Notes under the pieces: model-generated
Databases searched by the model: none
What the model saw: only the letters and a program-made list of their open reading frames with translations
Told to the model about the DNA's origin: nothing
Source of the DNA: Entamoeba invadens IP1
Lineage: Eukaryota > Evosea > Mastigamoebida > Endamoebidae
Length of the DNA: 45,603 bases
Assembly: GCF_000330505.1 (NCBI RefSeq)
Contig: NW_004440440.1
Span: 261,952-307,554, forward strand
Reading direction: 5' to 3'
Shown here: one piece after another, positions 22,478 to 33,136 of the stretch
Position numbering within the stretch: the first letter of the stretch is position 1
How the letters are laid out: each line of letters begins with the position of its first letter
Program-made: the position numbers and the translations under genes

Positions 22478-23499
22478 TTAGAGTAACAAAAAATGATTAT
22501 AAATTATTATAACGTTTTTATATTTATTAATTGAAAAATAAACTATTAACATTGTTTGAATTTACTATATTTATTAAAAATGTTTTAACTTATCTAAAAT
22601 GCCTTGTTGTTCGATAAAATTCGCAATATATTGAATAGAACAGTAAAGTATATATATTAGCGTATTCTTTGTAATGTTTTGATTGTTATTGATGTGATGT
22701 ATGTGATCTTTAATCTTAAAGAATAAAGCTTATGAATATTATTTTTTTTGTCATTATTCTTTTTGTATTATATTTTTAATTATTATAATTAAATATTTAT
22801 AATACATTTTTATTATTTTTTTCAAAATAAATATGAAAAAGAGTGATAAACCACAATAAGTTGTTGTTTCTCGACACTATCGTTTTAAATAATCAAACTT
22901 TGAAAGAAAAAAACGTTTTCATTCTTTTTTGTACATATATGGGTTAAATTTTAGAACGAATAAGATAATTATTTTTCTTAACAAGAGATCATTTTTACAC
23001 CAGCACCTAACAACTTATCTGATATGAAACAGTTTCACGATAAAATGGTAATATAGATTTGTGCACACTACAATGTTAATACAATTATAACACACTATTT
23101 TTAATTTACTGTTGTATTTCGCCATTGTGATTAAACAAATTTTTATCAATAAGAAAATATTGGTCCAGTTTTATCCTCGTTGTAATAAAAAACGTCCGTT
23201 AAAAATTGTAATTGACCCGTCACCCAATGAATGGTTATAAAAAGACAAAAAATGTTGAATTTCAAATGAAAACATTCCAAAATCGGTTAGTAGTTTTTTC
23301 TTCTGTTTTAATGGTTGTTTTTTAAATCAAAGGTTGTTTTGAGTATTGAATTTTTATTGCTTGTCCCATTAAGTCACAAAAAATCAAAATATTATGGGTT
23401 ATCAACAAAAATAATAACAAATAATTTAAGTGAATTATGTTATACATTTGGTTCCAAAAGTAGTTCTACAAATATTTTTAATGTGTTTATGGATTTTGA
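22478..23499. other. AT-rich spacer
   Basis: No gene or clear repeat boundary is seen. The 68-codon frame at 23315-23521 opens from a TTG and overlaps the beginning of the next repeat; I do not regard it as a gene. Confidence 0.45.
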
Positions 23500-24597
23500 C
23501 CACTTTATGAACCCACTATAAGTAGGAATGTAAGTAATAATTATAACAGTAATGCTTGACCTTAAAAACATGAAAAATATTTGGAAAAAAGTATAAAAGA
23601 ATTATTACTCAATAAAAACTGTTGTTTTATACTCTCTTTTTAGACATGATATCGACCAAGCTTGAAGATATCATGTCTCTTCAGTTCATAACCGAAAAAA
23701 TGGAATTTAAAATGTGTTCAAAACTCCCAAAAATTGGAGTGAAAAAACCACGCCAAGATGGAGAGGGAAATTATGAAAGTCACAGAAGAAATCAAACCAA
23801 ACAAAGAAGTCACAAATTACAGAAAAATTTGTTTAGAATGTTTAAAATGTCCTTTTGTGTTTTTTGAAAAATCGTTATTCTTTAAATTATCTTCGGGAAG
23901 AGAGCATCTAGGCATGATTGTTTCCACTTTATAAAGTGATAGCTTTGTGACATTAAGAGCACTTGCCATGCTTTTAGAAACACACCCGAAGTCGTCCAAT
24001 TGAAGAGTTTTGTGCATTTTCTAACATGTTTTCAAACGCAGCAATCATCAAACGACTCTTTGCTCCACCTGATGAAATAGCAACAGTTTCCGTTTCTAAT
24101 TTGAAAAGGAAAAGTAAGAAAACTTTTTTCTTCCATTGAAATTTCGGTGTTGGTCAGTCATATTAATGAATTATTATAGCAAATCGAGTTTTCGGGAAAC
24201 TCGGGGTAACACATTCCATTCAAAAAATTCAAATTTCCAGTATTTGTGACAACTTCCATGTATTATACCATAAAGATCACCAAGTCTCCGGCAGTCCTGT
24301 GACGCGCTTCAATAGAGTCTCTAGCTTTTCATATTCACAATTGGCGAATTGGAGGAGATCCAGAACTGAATTGTTCGAAAAGACGTTTTTTAATTGAGTT
24401 CAGTTCCATTTTTTGTTTTTGGAAAAAACGCCGTTTTTAGTCTTTATCAAGTAATTTCTAATTATAAAAATAGAATGAGTGGTAATTCCCAAAAATAAAC
24501 CTAAAATAGCTAACCAAGAATCATTTTTTAGGCATTTTGGCCAATCATTTTTCTGTCAATCAATTTATTCTTTGTCAAGTAATTATTCTGTTTCTTG
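23500..24597 (+). mobile_element. Copy 1 of a 1.27-kb repeat family (left end degraded)
   Basis: Extended similarity, in inverted orientation, to 35316-36586. Shared landmarks include GCTTGACCT near 23555, the segment GATATCATGTCT near 23670, CACCTGATGAAATAGCAACA near 24068, GAGGAGATCCAGAACTGAAT near 24352, and TGGTAATTCCCAAAAATAAA near 24480. The right end TTCTTTGTCAAGTAATTATT (24568-24587) corresponds to the terminal repeat of copy 2; the matching left terminal repeat was not found. Protein-like fragments (LKCPFVFFEKSLFFKLSSGR, GREHLGMIVSTL) survive in shifting frames, suggesting an ancestral coding region now dead. Confidence 0.75.
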
Positions 24598-24933
24598 TAT
24601 CACTTAAAAAATAAAAAATATATTTTGTGTTTATTTAAAACAGTAACAGTATTGTAAGACTAATTAATTTACATATTGAATTGTTATTGAGAATGACATA
24701 AATAATATGTAGAATATTTTTAAATAATAAAGTAATTAACTTAAATACATACAGAAAACATGTAAACAATAACACTAAACAGTAACTAATAATTGTCACA
24801 TTGGTAATAACAATATAATACAATAAAACCTTTTGTTGTTCATTTTGATTAATGATAAAAATATGTATTTATGTGTTACACTTATTTGTCATTTTTTTAT
24901 TTGAGTATTTATATTTATTTTTTAAATTGTTAA

Positions 24934-25910
24934 CACTCAAATGGCCTAAAGCTAAGAAATATAATTTTTAAAATAGTTTTTTACCAAATTTGATTTTTGC
25001 CTTTGTTTTCAAAATAAAATTTGATAGAATTCATATAAAAATAATTAAGAAAGTGAAGACTTAATAAAATAATTATTTTGTATAATCATAATAACATAAA
25101 CTAAAATTATAGAAATTTTTAAAATTAGCAAATAAAAAATGATGTTTGGAGAATTTGTAAACAATTGTTTTATTATATTAATTATATAACTAAATAAATA
25201 ACTAACTAAACTGTTTTATTTATTTTTTATTTATTTATCTTATTAAATTTTAATAATTTAAAGAGATTATTTTTTGGTTTTTTTATTTAAAATCTATTTT
25301 TAATAACATAAACTAAATCTTCGATAAAAAACAAAATATTATCAAATTAAAAAGCAACTTGCTGTTCATCTATTCAACACCAACGTAAATCAAATTAAAT
25401 TGAGTTTGTTATGATTCGTTTTCGTAATATTAATATACGTCTTGTTTAAGCGACAAGATTTGTTATATATGTATTTAGTATATTATTATTTAATAAAACA
25501 AATTTGGGGTTCTGAGATATAGTAAAATATCACAAAAGTGGCACTTCGGAAGAGCGGGTTCTCTCATGAGTAAGCACTTTAGACTGAAACAAAAATCAAG
25601 TTTTCTATAGAGTGGTGATTAAGGTCTGATTGTCTAAAATGACCGTTCTTAAGAGAACAAAAATTACCATACATTCTTGCTTTTGAAAGGGTTGACTTTA
25701 ATTTGACAAATGTGTTGCTATTTTTAACCTCAAAAACAAATCTTAGGTAATTGAGTCCTCATATTTATTATTTTTGACTAAGTTTTGGGTCATTTTTCGG
25801 GTTTTCGGCCAAGAAGGGGTTTTTGGTGTTTTTTAACAACCTTTTTCAAGAAGGCATTTTTTGATATTGTTATTATTCTAATAAAATTTTGGTTTTCGGC
25901 CAGTTAAGTG
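24934..25910. mobile_element. piggyBac-like non-autonomous element with TTAA flanks
   Basis: TTAA at 24930-24933 and 25911-25914 directly flank inverted ends CACTCAAATGGCCTAAAGC (left) and CACTTAACTGGCCGAAAAC (right, read inward), which match at 15 of 19 bases. A subterminal copy of the right-end motif, GGTTTTCGGCCAAGAAGG, lies near 25800. TTAA duplication is the hallmark of piggyBac insertion. The 977-bp interior has no transposase. The superfamily call rests on TTAA alone. Confidence 0.7.
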
Positions 25911-25914
25911 TTAA

Positions 25915-26309
25915 AATTAACAAATTGACGAACAAATACACAGAAACTTTAAAACAAAAACTTGGTAAAATTCCATAAAAATATAACACATGAAACAACA
26001 TATTTAATATGTTTTGTAAAATACACAAAACATACCAGTTAAAATAATTCATTTACAAAGTTTCAAATTTTAAAAACTTTAATAGTCAAAATGTTTGTAA
26101 ATAATTAAAGTTATTTAAATATGATATTCAAAAAATAAACTTTGAGTTGTCTATTTTTATGATGATAAAACACCCAAAATACAAAAAATTATACAACAAT
26201 ATTAATTTATTTTTATTATTTTAAGTCATTGTAATTGAAATAAAAATAATACTTGGCGAAATCATGTGTTATCATTGTTTTGAATAATGATTGATCTTTT
26301 TAATTGATT
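25915..26309. other. AT-rich region upstream of the receptor kinase
   Basis: Contains no gene. It must hold the promoter of the kinase gene, but I see no strong GTATTTAAAG-type TATA box just before the start. Confidence 0.4.
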
Positions 26310-29300
26310 ATGATATCATTTGCAATAATGTTATTTTTTGTAGCCATTGCAAATTCATATGAATGTGATTGTTACCCAATTGGAATGAAACAAAGTGATG
26401 GATTTATATCATACAATAATTCTAAATGTGATGACAATGTTATGTTGTCTATTTCATCCATTTGTTTGGATAAAAACTTTTATTTTATATCATTGAATTC
26501 GATTGGTTCATTAATATTGTCGTCTTCAAACGTTTTTATTATCCGTTCAAATTCGTGGATTAATGTTTTACAACTTTTTGATATAAGCAAAAACACGAAT
26601 GTTATCCTCCAAGGATATTTTCACTCAAACCTAAATTTGACTATCGAAGATAACGCAACAATTAATGTTTATGGTTCATTTTCAATTGGTGGAGAATTCT
26701 TGATTGAAAATCCGCAACTTGACAAGCCACCAATTGTGTTATGGCAATCTAATTGGCTCCACTTATATTCAAATGTTACAAACAAAGCATTTTTTATAAC
26801 AAATCCCATTGGAAATTCAAAGTGTTTTGACGTGTTTTCAATGAACAGTCCTTATTGTTTAAACTCTGACAACAACGATAATCGTTTAAACACAACCGAT
26901 TTTCCTTATAATTTTACTGATGGAACTGCATTTCTTTTATCAAATAGTAGACTGATGAGATTTTGTCCAAAAAATATACCACAAAACAAAACCGTAGTGT
27001 GTACTTTAAATCAAAGTGTTTATCAAACAAATTACAATGGAAATAAAAATTACGCGTTTGAATATCCACACTGCCCATGTGACGATAGCAACACAATATG
27101 TTATTTGTATATAAATCAAAACATTTCAATTGTAACTTTACAACACATTGAAATGCTTAATACCATTCTCGTCATTGACAAAGATGTAAAAATATATAAT
27201 GCAAATAAAATCAAAGAAATTCAAATGAAAGATGATATCTGTGTAAATATAACATCGTTGTTTGAAGATGGAATAATCAAATTTTCATTTGGGATACTAA
27301 TTGTAAAAGAAAGTAACACACAAATTACTTATTTTTTGAATTACAATTCAACAGTGCGCACATTAAGTCTTTATCCAAATTTGAATTTTGATATTGAAAT
27401 ATCAAGTATTACAACAGAGATAAAAATGGAAGTAGAAGGAATTATTAATAATATTTTTATTGGCGGGAATTGTTTTGTTTTATTTAAAGAAAAGATGACA
27501 GAAATACATAAATTAACATTGACGGAATCATTCAGTACAAATGATATCGTTTTGTTTTATTTTGAGAATAAGACAGTTGAAAATTTGATAAGTCCAAATT
27601 GTATTTTGATGAAAAGTTCATTGTCAAAAACAATTTGTTTAGAATGTAATTATAAAACAAGACTTGATGATGGCATATGTGTTGGTTTAACTTCAAATTG
27701 TAAAACGTTCAACATGAATAATTATTGTGTTGAATGCGAAATTGGTTTTTATTTAGATGCCGACAACAAATGCATACAAAATAATAACAATTGTCAGATT
27801 GGTGATGAAAATAAGTGTATTAAATGTGATAATTATCATGTTGTTCTATATGGAGTATGTATTTCAAATAATAAATGTGAATGGTCAAATGGGATAAACT
27901 GTTTGAAATGTTACGAAGGAGAGCTCAACACCAATTGTGATACATGTAGTGATGTCAACTGTATGACATGTAAAAACAGTGAATGTATTATATGTCATGA
28001 TAATTATTATCTTGGAAATGACGGAATTTGCCATTCTACAATTGAAAATTCGATTTATTTTTACAACAACATAGTTTATTGTGTAGATGGATATTACATT
28101 AATAACTCAGAGTGTAACAATTGTTTAACAACTAATGCAAACTGGACGAAATGTGATATCGAGAAGCCAACGAAATGTTCAACGAATTATGGAATCACAG
28201 AGAGTGGAAATTGTGAATCAACAACGTGCAAAGAAAAAGAAAAGATGGAACAAAATGGGAGGTGTTCTGAAACACAAGATAATTGTGTGTTTACACTCAA
28301 TAATAAATGCGTTGAATGCATTGATAATTACACAACAGATGACAGTGGAAATTGCATACTAAACAGTGGAAATAACTCACAAGTCAATTGTAAAGAAACA
28401 ACAAAATATGGATGTGCCAGGTGTGATGACAAATACTATTTAATACATGGGAATTGTGTGAGTTGTGATAGCAATTGTGGCACCTGTTTATCAACTTCAA
28501 CGTTTTGTCTTTCTTGTAAAGAAGGAACTTTTTTGAGTCAACACAAATGTATTACCAACAATAACTTGGATGGTGTTTGCATACAGTTTATACCCTCGGG
28601 TGGGTGTGTCAAATGCACTAATGGTTATTTTAGAAGTGGTCTGTCTTGTGAAAAATGTGATGTCAAATGTGGGACTTGCAACAACAGAGAAAGTTGTTTG
28701 ACTTGTAACTCTTCAAATTATCGAACATCTAACAATGAATGCAAACCACAAAGCGACATTGTTGGATGTCAACTAGAAACAACACAAAATGGATGTTCAA
28801 AATGTTCTGGTAGGTATTTCACAGTCAACACAAATGAATGTGAAAAATGTAACGAGACTTGTTTAACGTGTTTACAAACAAAAGATGTGTGTACTTCGTG
28901 TGATACAAATGATGTTTTGGTTGACTCAAAATGTATTGATATTTCATTAATTGCAAATTGCAAAGAAGCTGGTCAATCGAAATGTACTAAATGTTCATTT
29001 TGGTACATTCCAAGTGCAAATGGCACTTACTGCAATTCTCATATTGTGTGGTGGATGATAATTGTTATTGTCATTATATGTATAATGACATTTATTGTAT
29101 TGACAACAATTGTATTTGTTTGTATCAAAAAAATCATTAAAAAAATTGAATTAAAGAAAAGAGAGAAAACCACAACTCTGTTCAACATGAAAAAATCAAA
29201 CATATCATTCACTTCATTGCAAGGCGGAGTTTGTATCAACAAAACGGTATTGTTATTTAACACCAATTGTGATGAGATACCAGTTGGCAAAGAGAGTCGT

Positions 29301-30389
29301 GAACTTCTATGTGTTGGTAATATAATATCCAAAACTATAAAAATCCAAATATCATCAAAATTAAACGAAGAGAATTATCAACTCAAAATTGAACCAAGTA
29401 TTGTTATTCTAAAGAAAGGGGTTGCGTGTGAATTTTCACTCCATTTAATACCAAATTACTCATCAAACATCACAAGCGAAATTGCTTTGGTTTCTAAAAA
29501 CTTGTCAAGTGGAGTTGACACATTTAACACAATAAAAATGATTGCAAAAACAGTAATGACCACAAAACTCGACTACCACGAAATTATAGAAGAAAAAAAA
29601 CTTGGGGAAGGATCTTTTGGTGTCGTTTACAAAGGGACTTTTAGAGGTAATGTTGTTGCTATTAAAAAGATGAAACAATTTGACAACAATGAAAAGTCAA
29701 TTGATGAATTTGATAAAGAAGTTGAGATGATGGACAAATTTAGGAGTGAATATATCGTCCACTTTTATGGTGCCGTATTCATACCAAACAAGGTGTGTAT
29801 GGTCACTGAATTTGCACAATTTGGATCTTTACAAGACTTGATAAAAAACAAAAGAAATGACGAAGTTAAAATGAAAATTCGAGTTAAAATGATGTTAGAT
29901 GGAGCAAGAGGAATATTGTATTTACACGAGAATGGGATATTACATCGAGACATCAAACCAGACAACATTTTAGTATTTTCTCTTGATCTGAACGAGAAAG
30001 TAAGTGCAAAATTGACCGACTTTGGAAGTGCAAGAAATATTAATATGTTGATGACAAACATGACATTCACAAAGGGTATTGGGTCTCCAACTTACATGGC
30101 ACCCGAAGTGTTGAAACAAGAAAAGTATAAGAAAGAAGCGGACGTTTATTCTTTTGGGGTGACTTTATTCGAAGTGTGTGGGTGGTGTGAAATATATACA
30201 AAAAGCATGTTCAAGTACCCATGGAAAATAGCCGAGTTTGTGTGTTCGGGAAAAAGAGTTGAAAATTCAAACAATATACCAAACAATCTATTTAAAATTG
30301 TTCAAAATTGTTGGAAACAAAACCCAAAAGAACGTTGTAGCATTCAAACTGTTGTTGAAGATTTAGACAACGTCACAAACTTTACATAA
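26310..30389 (+). CDS. CxxC-rich transmembrane receptor kinase (TMK family)
   Basis: A surface receptor with an extracellular ligand-binding part and a cytosolic tyrosine-kinase-like Ser/Thr kinase. I choose ATG 26310 (the frame extends two codons further from a TTG), giving 1359 residues. A signal peptide (MISFAIMLFFVAIANS) is followed by an N-terminal region of about 420 residues, then furin/VSP-like cysteine repeats with many CxxC pairs (about 445-905, for example CDVKCGTCNNRESCLTC). One membrane helix (VWWMIIVIVIICIMTFIVL) sits at about 912-938. A juxtamembrane beta-sandwich-like segment follows (about 960-1080). The kinase is complete: GEGSFG loop (about 1100), VAIKK lysine, HRDIKPDN (about 1211), DFGSA (about 1236), TYMAPEVL, DVYSFGV. 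All catalytic residues are present. In E. histolytica this family is large and its members vary in expression; the ligand here is unknown. Confidence 0.96.
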   Translation: MISFAIMLFFVAIANSYECDCYPIGMKQSDGFISYNNSKCDDNVMLSISSICLDKNFYFISLNSIGSLILSSSNVFIIRSNSWINVLQLFDISKNTNVILQGYFHSNLNLTIEDNATINVYGSFSIGGEFLIENPQLDKPPIVLWQSNWLHLYSNVTNKAFFITNPIGNSKCFDVFSMNSPYCLNSDNNDNRLNTTDFPYNFTDGTAFLLSNSRLMRFCPKNIPQNKTVVCTLNQSVYQTNYNGNKNYAFEYPHCPCDDSNTICYLYINQNISIVTLQHIEMLNTILVIDKDVKIYNANKIKEIQMKDDICVNITSLFEDGIIKFSFGILIVKESNTQITYFLNYNSTVRTLSLYPNLNFDIEISSITTEIKMEVEGIINNIFIGGNCFVLFKEKMTEIHKLTLTESFSTNDIVLFYFENKTVENLISPNCILMKSSLSKTICLECNYKTRLDDGICVGLTSNCKTFNMNNYCVECEIGFYLDADNKCIQNNNNCQIGDENKCIKCDNYHVVLYGVCISNNKCEWSNGINCLKCYEGELNTNCDTCSDVNCMTCKNSECIICHDNYYLGNDGICHSTIENSIYFYNNIVYCVDGYYINNSECNNCLTTNANWTKCDIEKPTKCSTNYGITESGNCESTTCKEKEKMEQNGRCSETQDNCVFTLNNKCVECIDNYTTDDSGNCILNSGNNSQVNCKETTKYGCARCDDKYYLIHGNCVSCDSNCGTCLSTSTFCLSCKEGTFLSQHKCITNNNLDGVCIQFIPSGGCVKCTNGYFRSGLSCEKCDVKCGTCNNRESCLTCNSSNYRTSNNECKPQSDIVGCQLETTQNGCSKCSGRYFTVNTNECEKCNETCLTCLQTKDVCTSCDTNDVLVDSKCIDISLIANCKEAGQSKCTKCSFWYIPSANGTYCNSHIVWWMIIVIVIICIMTFIVLTTIVFVCIKKIIKKIELKKREKTTTLFNMKKSNISFTSLQGGVCINKTVLLFNTNCDEIPVGKESRELLCVGNIISKTIKIQISSKLNEENYQLKIEPSIVILKKGVACEFSLHLIPNYSSNITSEIALVSKNLSSGVDTFNTIKMIAKTVMTTKLDYHEIIEEKKLGEGSFGVVYKGTFRGNVVAIKKMKQFDNNEKSIDEFDKEVEMMDKFRSEYIVHFYGAVFIPNKVCMVTEFAQFGSLQDLIKNKRNDEVKMKIRVKMMLDGARGILYLHENGILHRDIKPDNILVFSLDLNEKVSAKLTDFGSARNINMLMTNMTFTKGIGSPTYMAPEVLKQEKYKKEADVYSFGVTLFEVCGWCEIYTKSMFKYPWKIAEFVCSGKRVENSNNIPNNLFKIVQNCWKQNPKERCSIQTVVEDLDNVTNFT

Positions 30390-30627
30390 ATCAATTTATA
30401 TAAGTTATATTGTTATATTTTTGTTGTAAATAAAATAAATTTGTGATTAACAGTTGTTATGTTTTTGAGTATTTTATCATAATAATTATTAAACCATTTC
30501 AAATGTTTATTAGAATGATTATTATAAAATTGTTACATCAACTATGTTTTGTTATTATATTAAATTGACAGTTAAATTGACTAATAACCAAAATTTCACC
30601 AAAAAGAGTTATTCAGAATAGCCCTTA

Positions 30628-32454
30628 TCACGCCACTTGGGCGTCATCATCCTCTATGTCGTCAACCAAGGACAACGCAGAGAATGCTGCCTTAAGGTTC
30701 TTGGCAGGTAAAATTGGGTCTGCTTTCTTGTAATACCCAATGACAACAACGTTCTGTCCTCTGATGATATTGATACCCTCGTTATCTCTCACTGCAGTTA
30801 CCATCCCATCTATGGAATCGGAATTGGTCACTGAGAACTTCTTACCATCAACCATCACACCATCGGAACACATTGAAGAGACCTTTTGCTCATTAAAAGT
30901 GTCTGCTATGGTCTTCGCTTCTTCAACTGAAATGTGAATGCCTTCTTGACTCAAAATCGCACCATCGGACTTCAAAATAATTCCACCATTCCCACACGAT
31001 GGCAAAGTAAGCAACTTTGACATGTCAGCCCAACTCAATTTGCCATTCTCGATTTTCTGTAACTCTTTGTGGAATATTGACGGCATCACAACTTTGTTAT
31101 CTTGTGGAAGATTTCCATCATTAATTAAGGTCTTCAATGCATAAGTTGCAATGTGATTTTGGCCAGCAGTGACCGGCTTTGAAGTATTGTTATAGTAACC
31201 AATGACTATAGTGTTCTTTCCTTTGACTATGTTAACTCCACTGTTGCCTTTCATTGCTGTAACTACACCTTCCTCTTTGTCGGAATTGGTCACTGCATAC
31301 TTGTGATTCCCAATGGTCACTCCGTTCATCTGGAAATAGTCCACCTCACCTCCAATTACTTTCTGGCTGATAAGAGTTGCTTCTTCTTGATTGAGATTGA
31401 GGCCTTCTTGATCAACAATTGCTCCAGAATGAGTCAACACGGCTACTCCATGACCTTTTCCTTCCGACTTGATTGCTTCAAACCCGCCTTTGTAATCAAA
31501 TTGCTTGACTTCTTTAACTTCTTCTTTCTCAAATTTCTCCACAACGTTATTTGAGACCACAGTTAACTTTTTCTCTTCCTCAATAGTGTATTTCTCAAGT
31601 TCTTTGGCAAGTTTGTATGTTGCGAGGTGATTATCAGCAGGTAACACTCTTGACGTTTTCATGGTGAAGTACCCAACAACAATGATATTGTTTCCTTTAA
31701 CAACATTGATCCCTTCATTCTTCTTCATAGCAGTAAAAACGCCTTCGTCATCATCTGAATTGGTCACTGGGAATTTTTTGCCATTGACTTTGATTCCATT
31801 TTCTCTCAGAAGGGTATAATTGTTCTCTTTAAACACCTCTGCAAGTGCTTTCGCTTCTTCTTCAGTCATTTTTATTCCATCTTGTCCAAGTAATTGTCCG
31901 TCACTTCGTAAAATTGCCCCACCATGTCCCTTCGTTGGTCCAACAAGTAACTTCACCAAGTCGTCCCAACTGATTTCTCCCTTTCTCTTCAGTGCAGAAA
32001 ACTCCTTTCTAAAAACAGATGGTACAGAAAACGGAATTTCTTTTGGAAGCTCTCCATTGTTGATAATGGTCTTCAGTGAGTAAGTCGCAATGTGGTTTTG
32101 ACCAGCAGTGACCGGCTTTGAAGTATTGTTATAGTAACCAATGACTATAGTATTCTTTCCTTTGACTATATTAATTCCACTGTTGCCTTTCATTGCTGTA
32201 ACTACACCTTCCTCTTTGTCGGAATTGGTCACTGCATATTTGTGATTCCCAATGGTCACTCCGTTCATCTGGAAATACTCGAAATCGTTGCTGAACATTT
32301 TGTCTGCGATCAGGACAGCTTCGTTGTCAGTCAAATTGATTCCACTTTGACTCATGATCTTCCCGTTGCGTCTGACAACTGCACCACCGTGGCCATTGGT
32401 AGTTTCGGTCAGCACAGACATTGCTTTTGTTAATGCTTGCATCGTTTTGTTCAT
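30628..32454 (-). CDS. Protein with four tandem profilin-like domains
   Basis: Profilins bind actin monomers and proline-rich partners; this 608-residue protein contains four such folds. Approximate domains are A1 1-130, B1 150-290, A2 318-445 and B2 462-600. Each shows the profilin order: an N-terminal helix (ISWDDLVKLL in B1, LSWADMSKLL in B2), (A/G)xxL/V-xxDG, GI-x-(M/L)TEEEAKALAEVF, a strand GxKxxVTNSDxxEGVxTA, then GIN(V/I)VKGxNxIVVGYY and a C-terminal helix (HLATYKLAKEL). A1 and A2 are nearly identical over about 65 residues. B1 and B2 share the linker pattern P-S-(V/I)-F-x-K-E-x. The protein therefore arose by duplication of a two-domain unit. A charged Lys/Glu-rich linker (EKFEKEEVKEVKQF) joins the halves, and the tail is acidic. 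Start ATG 32454; TGA 30628. The domain count is visible directly. Actin binding is inferred from the fold. Confidence 0.88.
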   Translation of the reverse strand: MNKTMQALTKAMSVLTETTNGHGGAVVRRNGKIMSQSGINLTDNEAVLIADKMFSNDFEYFQMNGVTIGNHKYAVTNSDKEEGVVTAMKGNSGINIVKGKNTIVIGYYNNTSKPVTAGQNHIATYSLKTIINNGELPKEIPFSVPSVFRKEFSALKRKGEISWDDLVKLLVGPTKGHGGAILRSDGQLLGQDGIKMTEEEAKALAEVFKENNYTLLRENGIKVNGKKFPVTNSDDDEGVFTAMKKNEGINVVKGNNIIVVGYFTMKTSRVLPADNHLATYKLAKELEKYTIEEEKKLTVVSNNVVEKFEKEEVKEVKQFDYKGGFEAIKSEGKGHGVAVLTHSGAIVDQEGLNLNQEEATLISQKVIGGEVDYFQMNGVTIGNHKYAVTNSDKEEGVVTAMKGNSGVNIVKGKNTIVIGYYNNTSKPVTAGQNHIATYALKTLINDGNLPQDNKVVMPSIFHKELQKIENGKLSWADMSKLLTLPSCGNGGIILKSDGAILSQEGIHISVEEAKTIADTFNEQKVSSMCSDGVMVDGKKFSVTNSDSIDGMVTAVRDNEGINIIRGQNVVVIGYYKKADPILPAKNLKAAFSALSLVDDIEDDDAQVA

Positions 32455-32481
32455 CTCTCTGAAATTATTATTAAATAATGG

Positions 32482-32491
32482 CTTTAAATAT
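32482..32491 (-). promoter_or_regulatory. TATA-like box of the poly-profilin gene
   Basis: On the minus strand ATATTTAAAG, one base from the Entamoeba consensus GTATTTAAAG, lies 28-37 bases before ATG 32454. With the very short leaders usual in this genus, that spacing fits a start site only a few bases before the ATG. Confidence 0.5.
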
Positions 32492-32494
32492 TAT

Positions 32495-33136
32495 GGTCTT
32501 GATTTTTGAATTGTTGCTTGTTATGTGAGATTCTATTTGGTATAGTTTCCTGAAATGTTATATAATTAATGACTTAAAAAAATGAGACTTTTTGAAGAAC
32601 ATAAAACTTCAACCATTGAAGTTTTTAAAAGTGAAAACTTCAATAAACAGAGTTATGTTACTCCACTAACATGTAATAAAAAAGGAAGTATAATTGCTTT
32701 TGGTATGTTTTTCGTATGGTTTGTAAAATTATAATATATGTTATATTGAATTTTTAATCTCAAAATTATTATAAAAATTTACATTATATTTAAATTCACA
32801 GTTAACTATATAAAAACTAATAAAAAATACCTTTTTAAATTAAAAATTGATTTACTTTTGATTTCATAAATTGATGATTTGTTTTCAATTGAGCAATATT
32901 TGAACATGTTTAAAATGCTGAGTGACGTACTTTTAAAGGATATTGTACTTATTCAGAAAACACATATTTTCTAACCAATTATTATTGTATATATTATTGA
33001 TTTATTTTTAGTATTGTTGTTAAAAAATATATCAACAACATGAGTTTCAACGAAGTACAACTGTATCGAATACAAATCTTAATATTAAACACAATTATTT
33101 CACAACATAAAAACATCATAATTAATGGCTTACCAT
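32495..33136. other. AT-rich intergenic region
   Basis: Lies between two minus-strand genes. Short plus-strand frames such as the one from 32581 (ATGAGACTTTTTGAAGAACA) run only a few dozen codons without similarity. Nothing else is seen. Confidence 0.4.

Noticed and set aside
23315..23521. 68-codon frame before repeat copy 1
   Set aside because: TTG start, no similarity in the inverted partner copy beyond its last bases.
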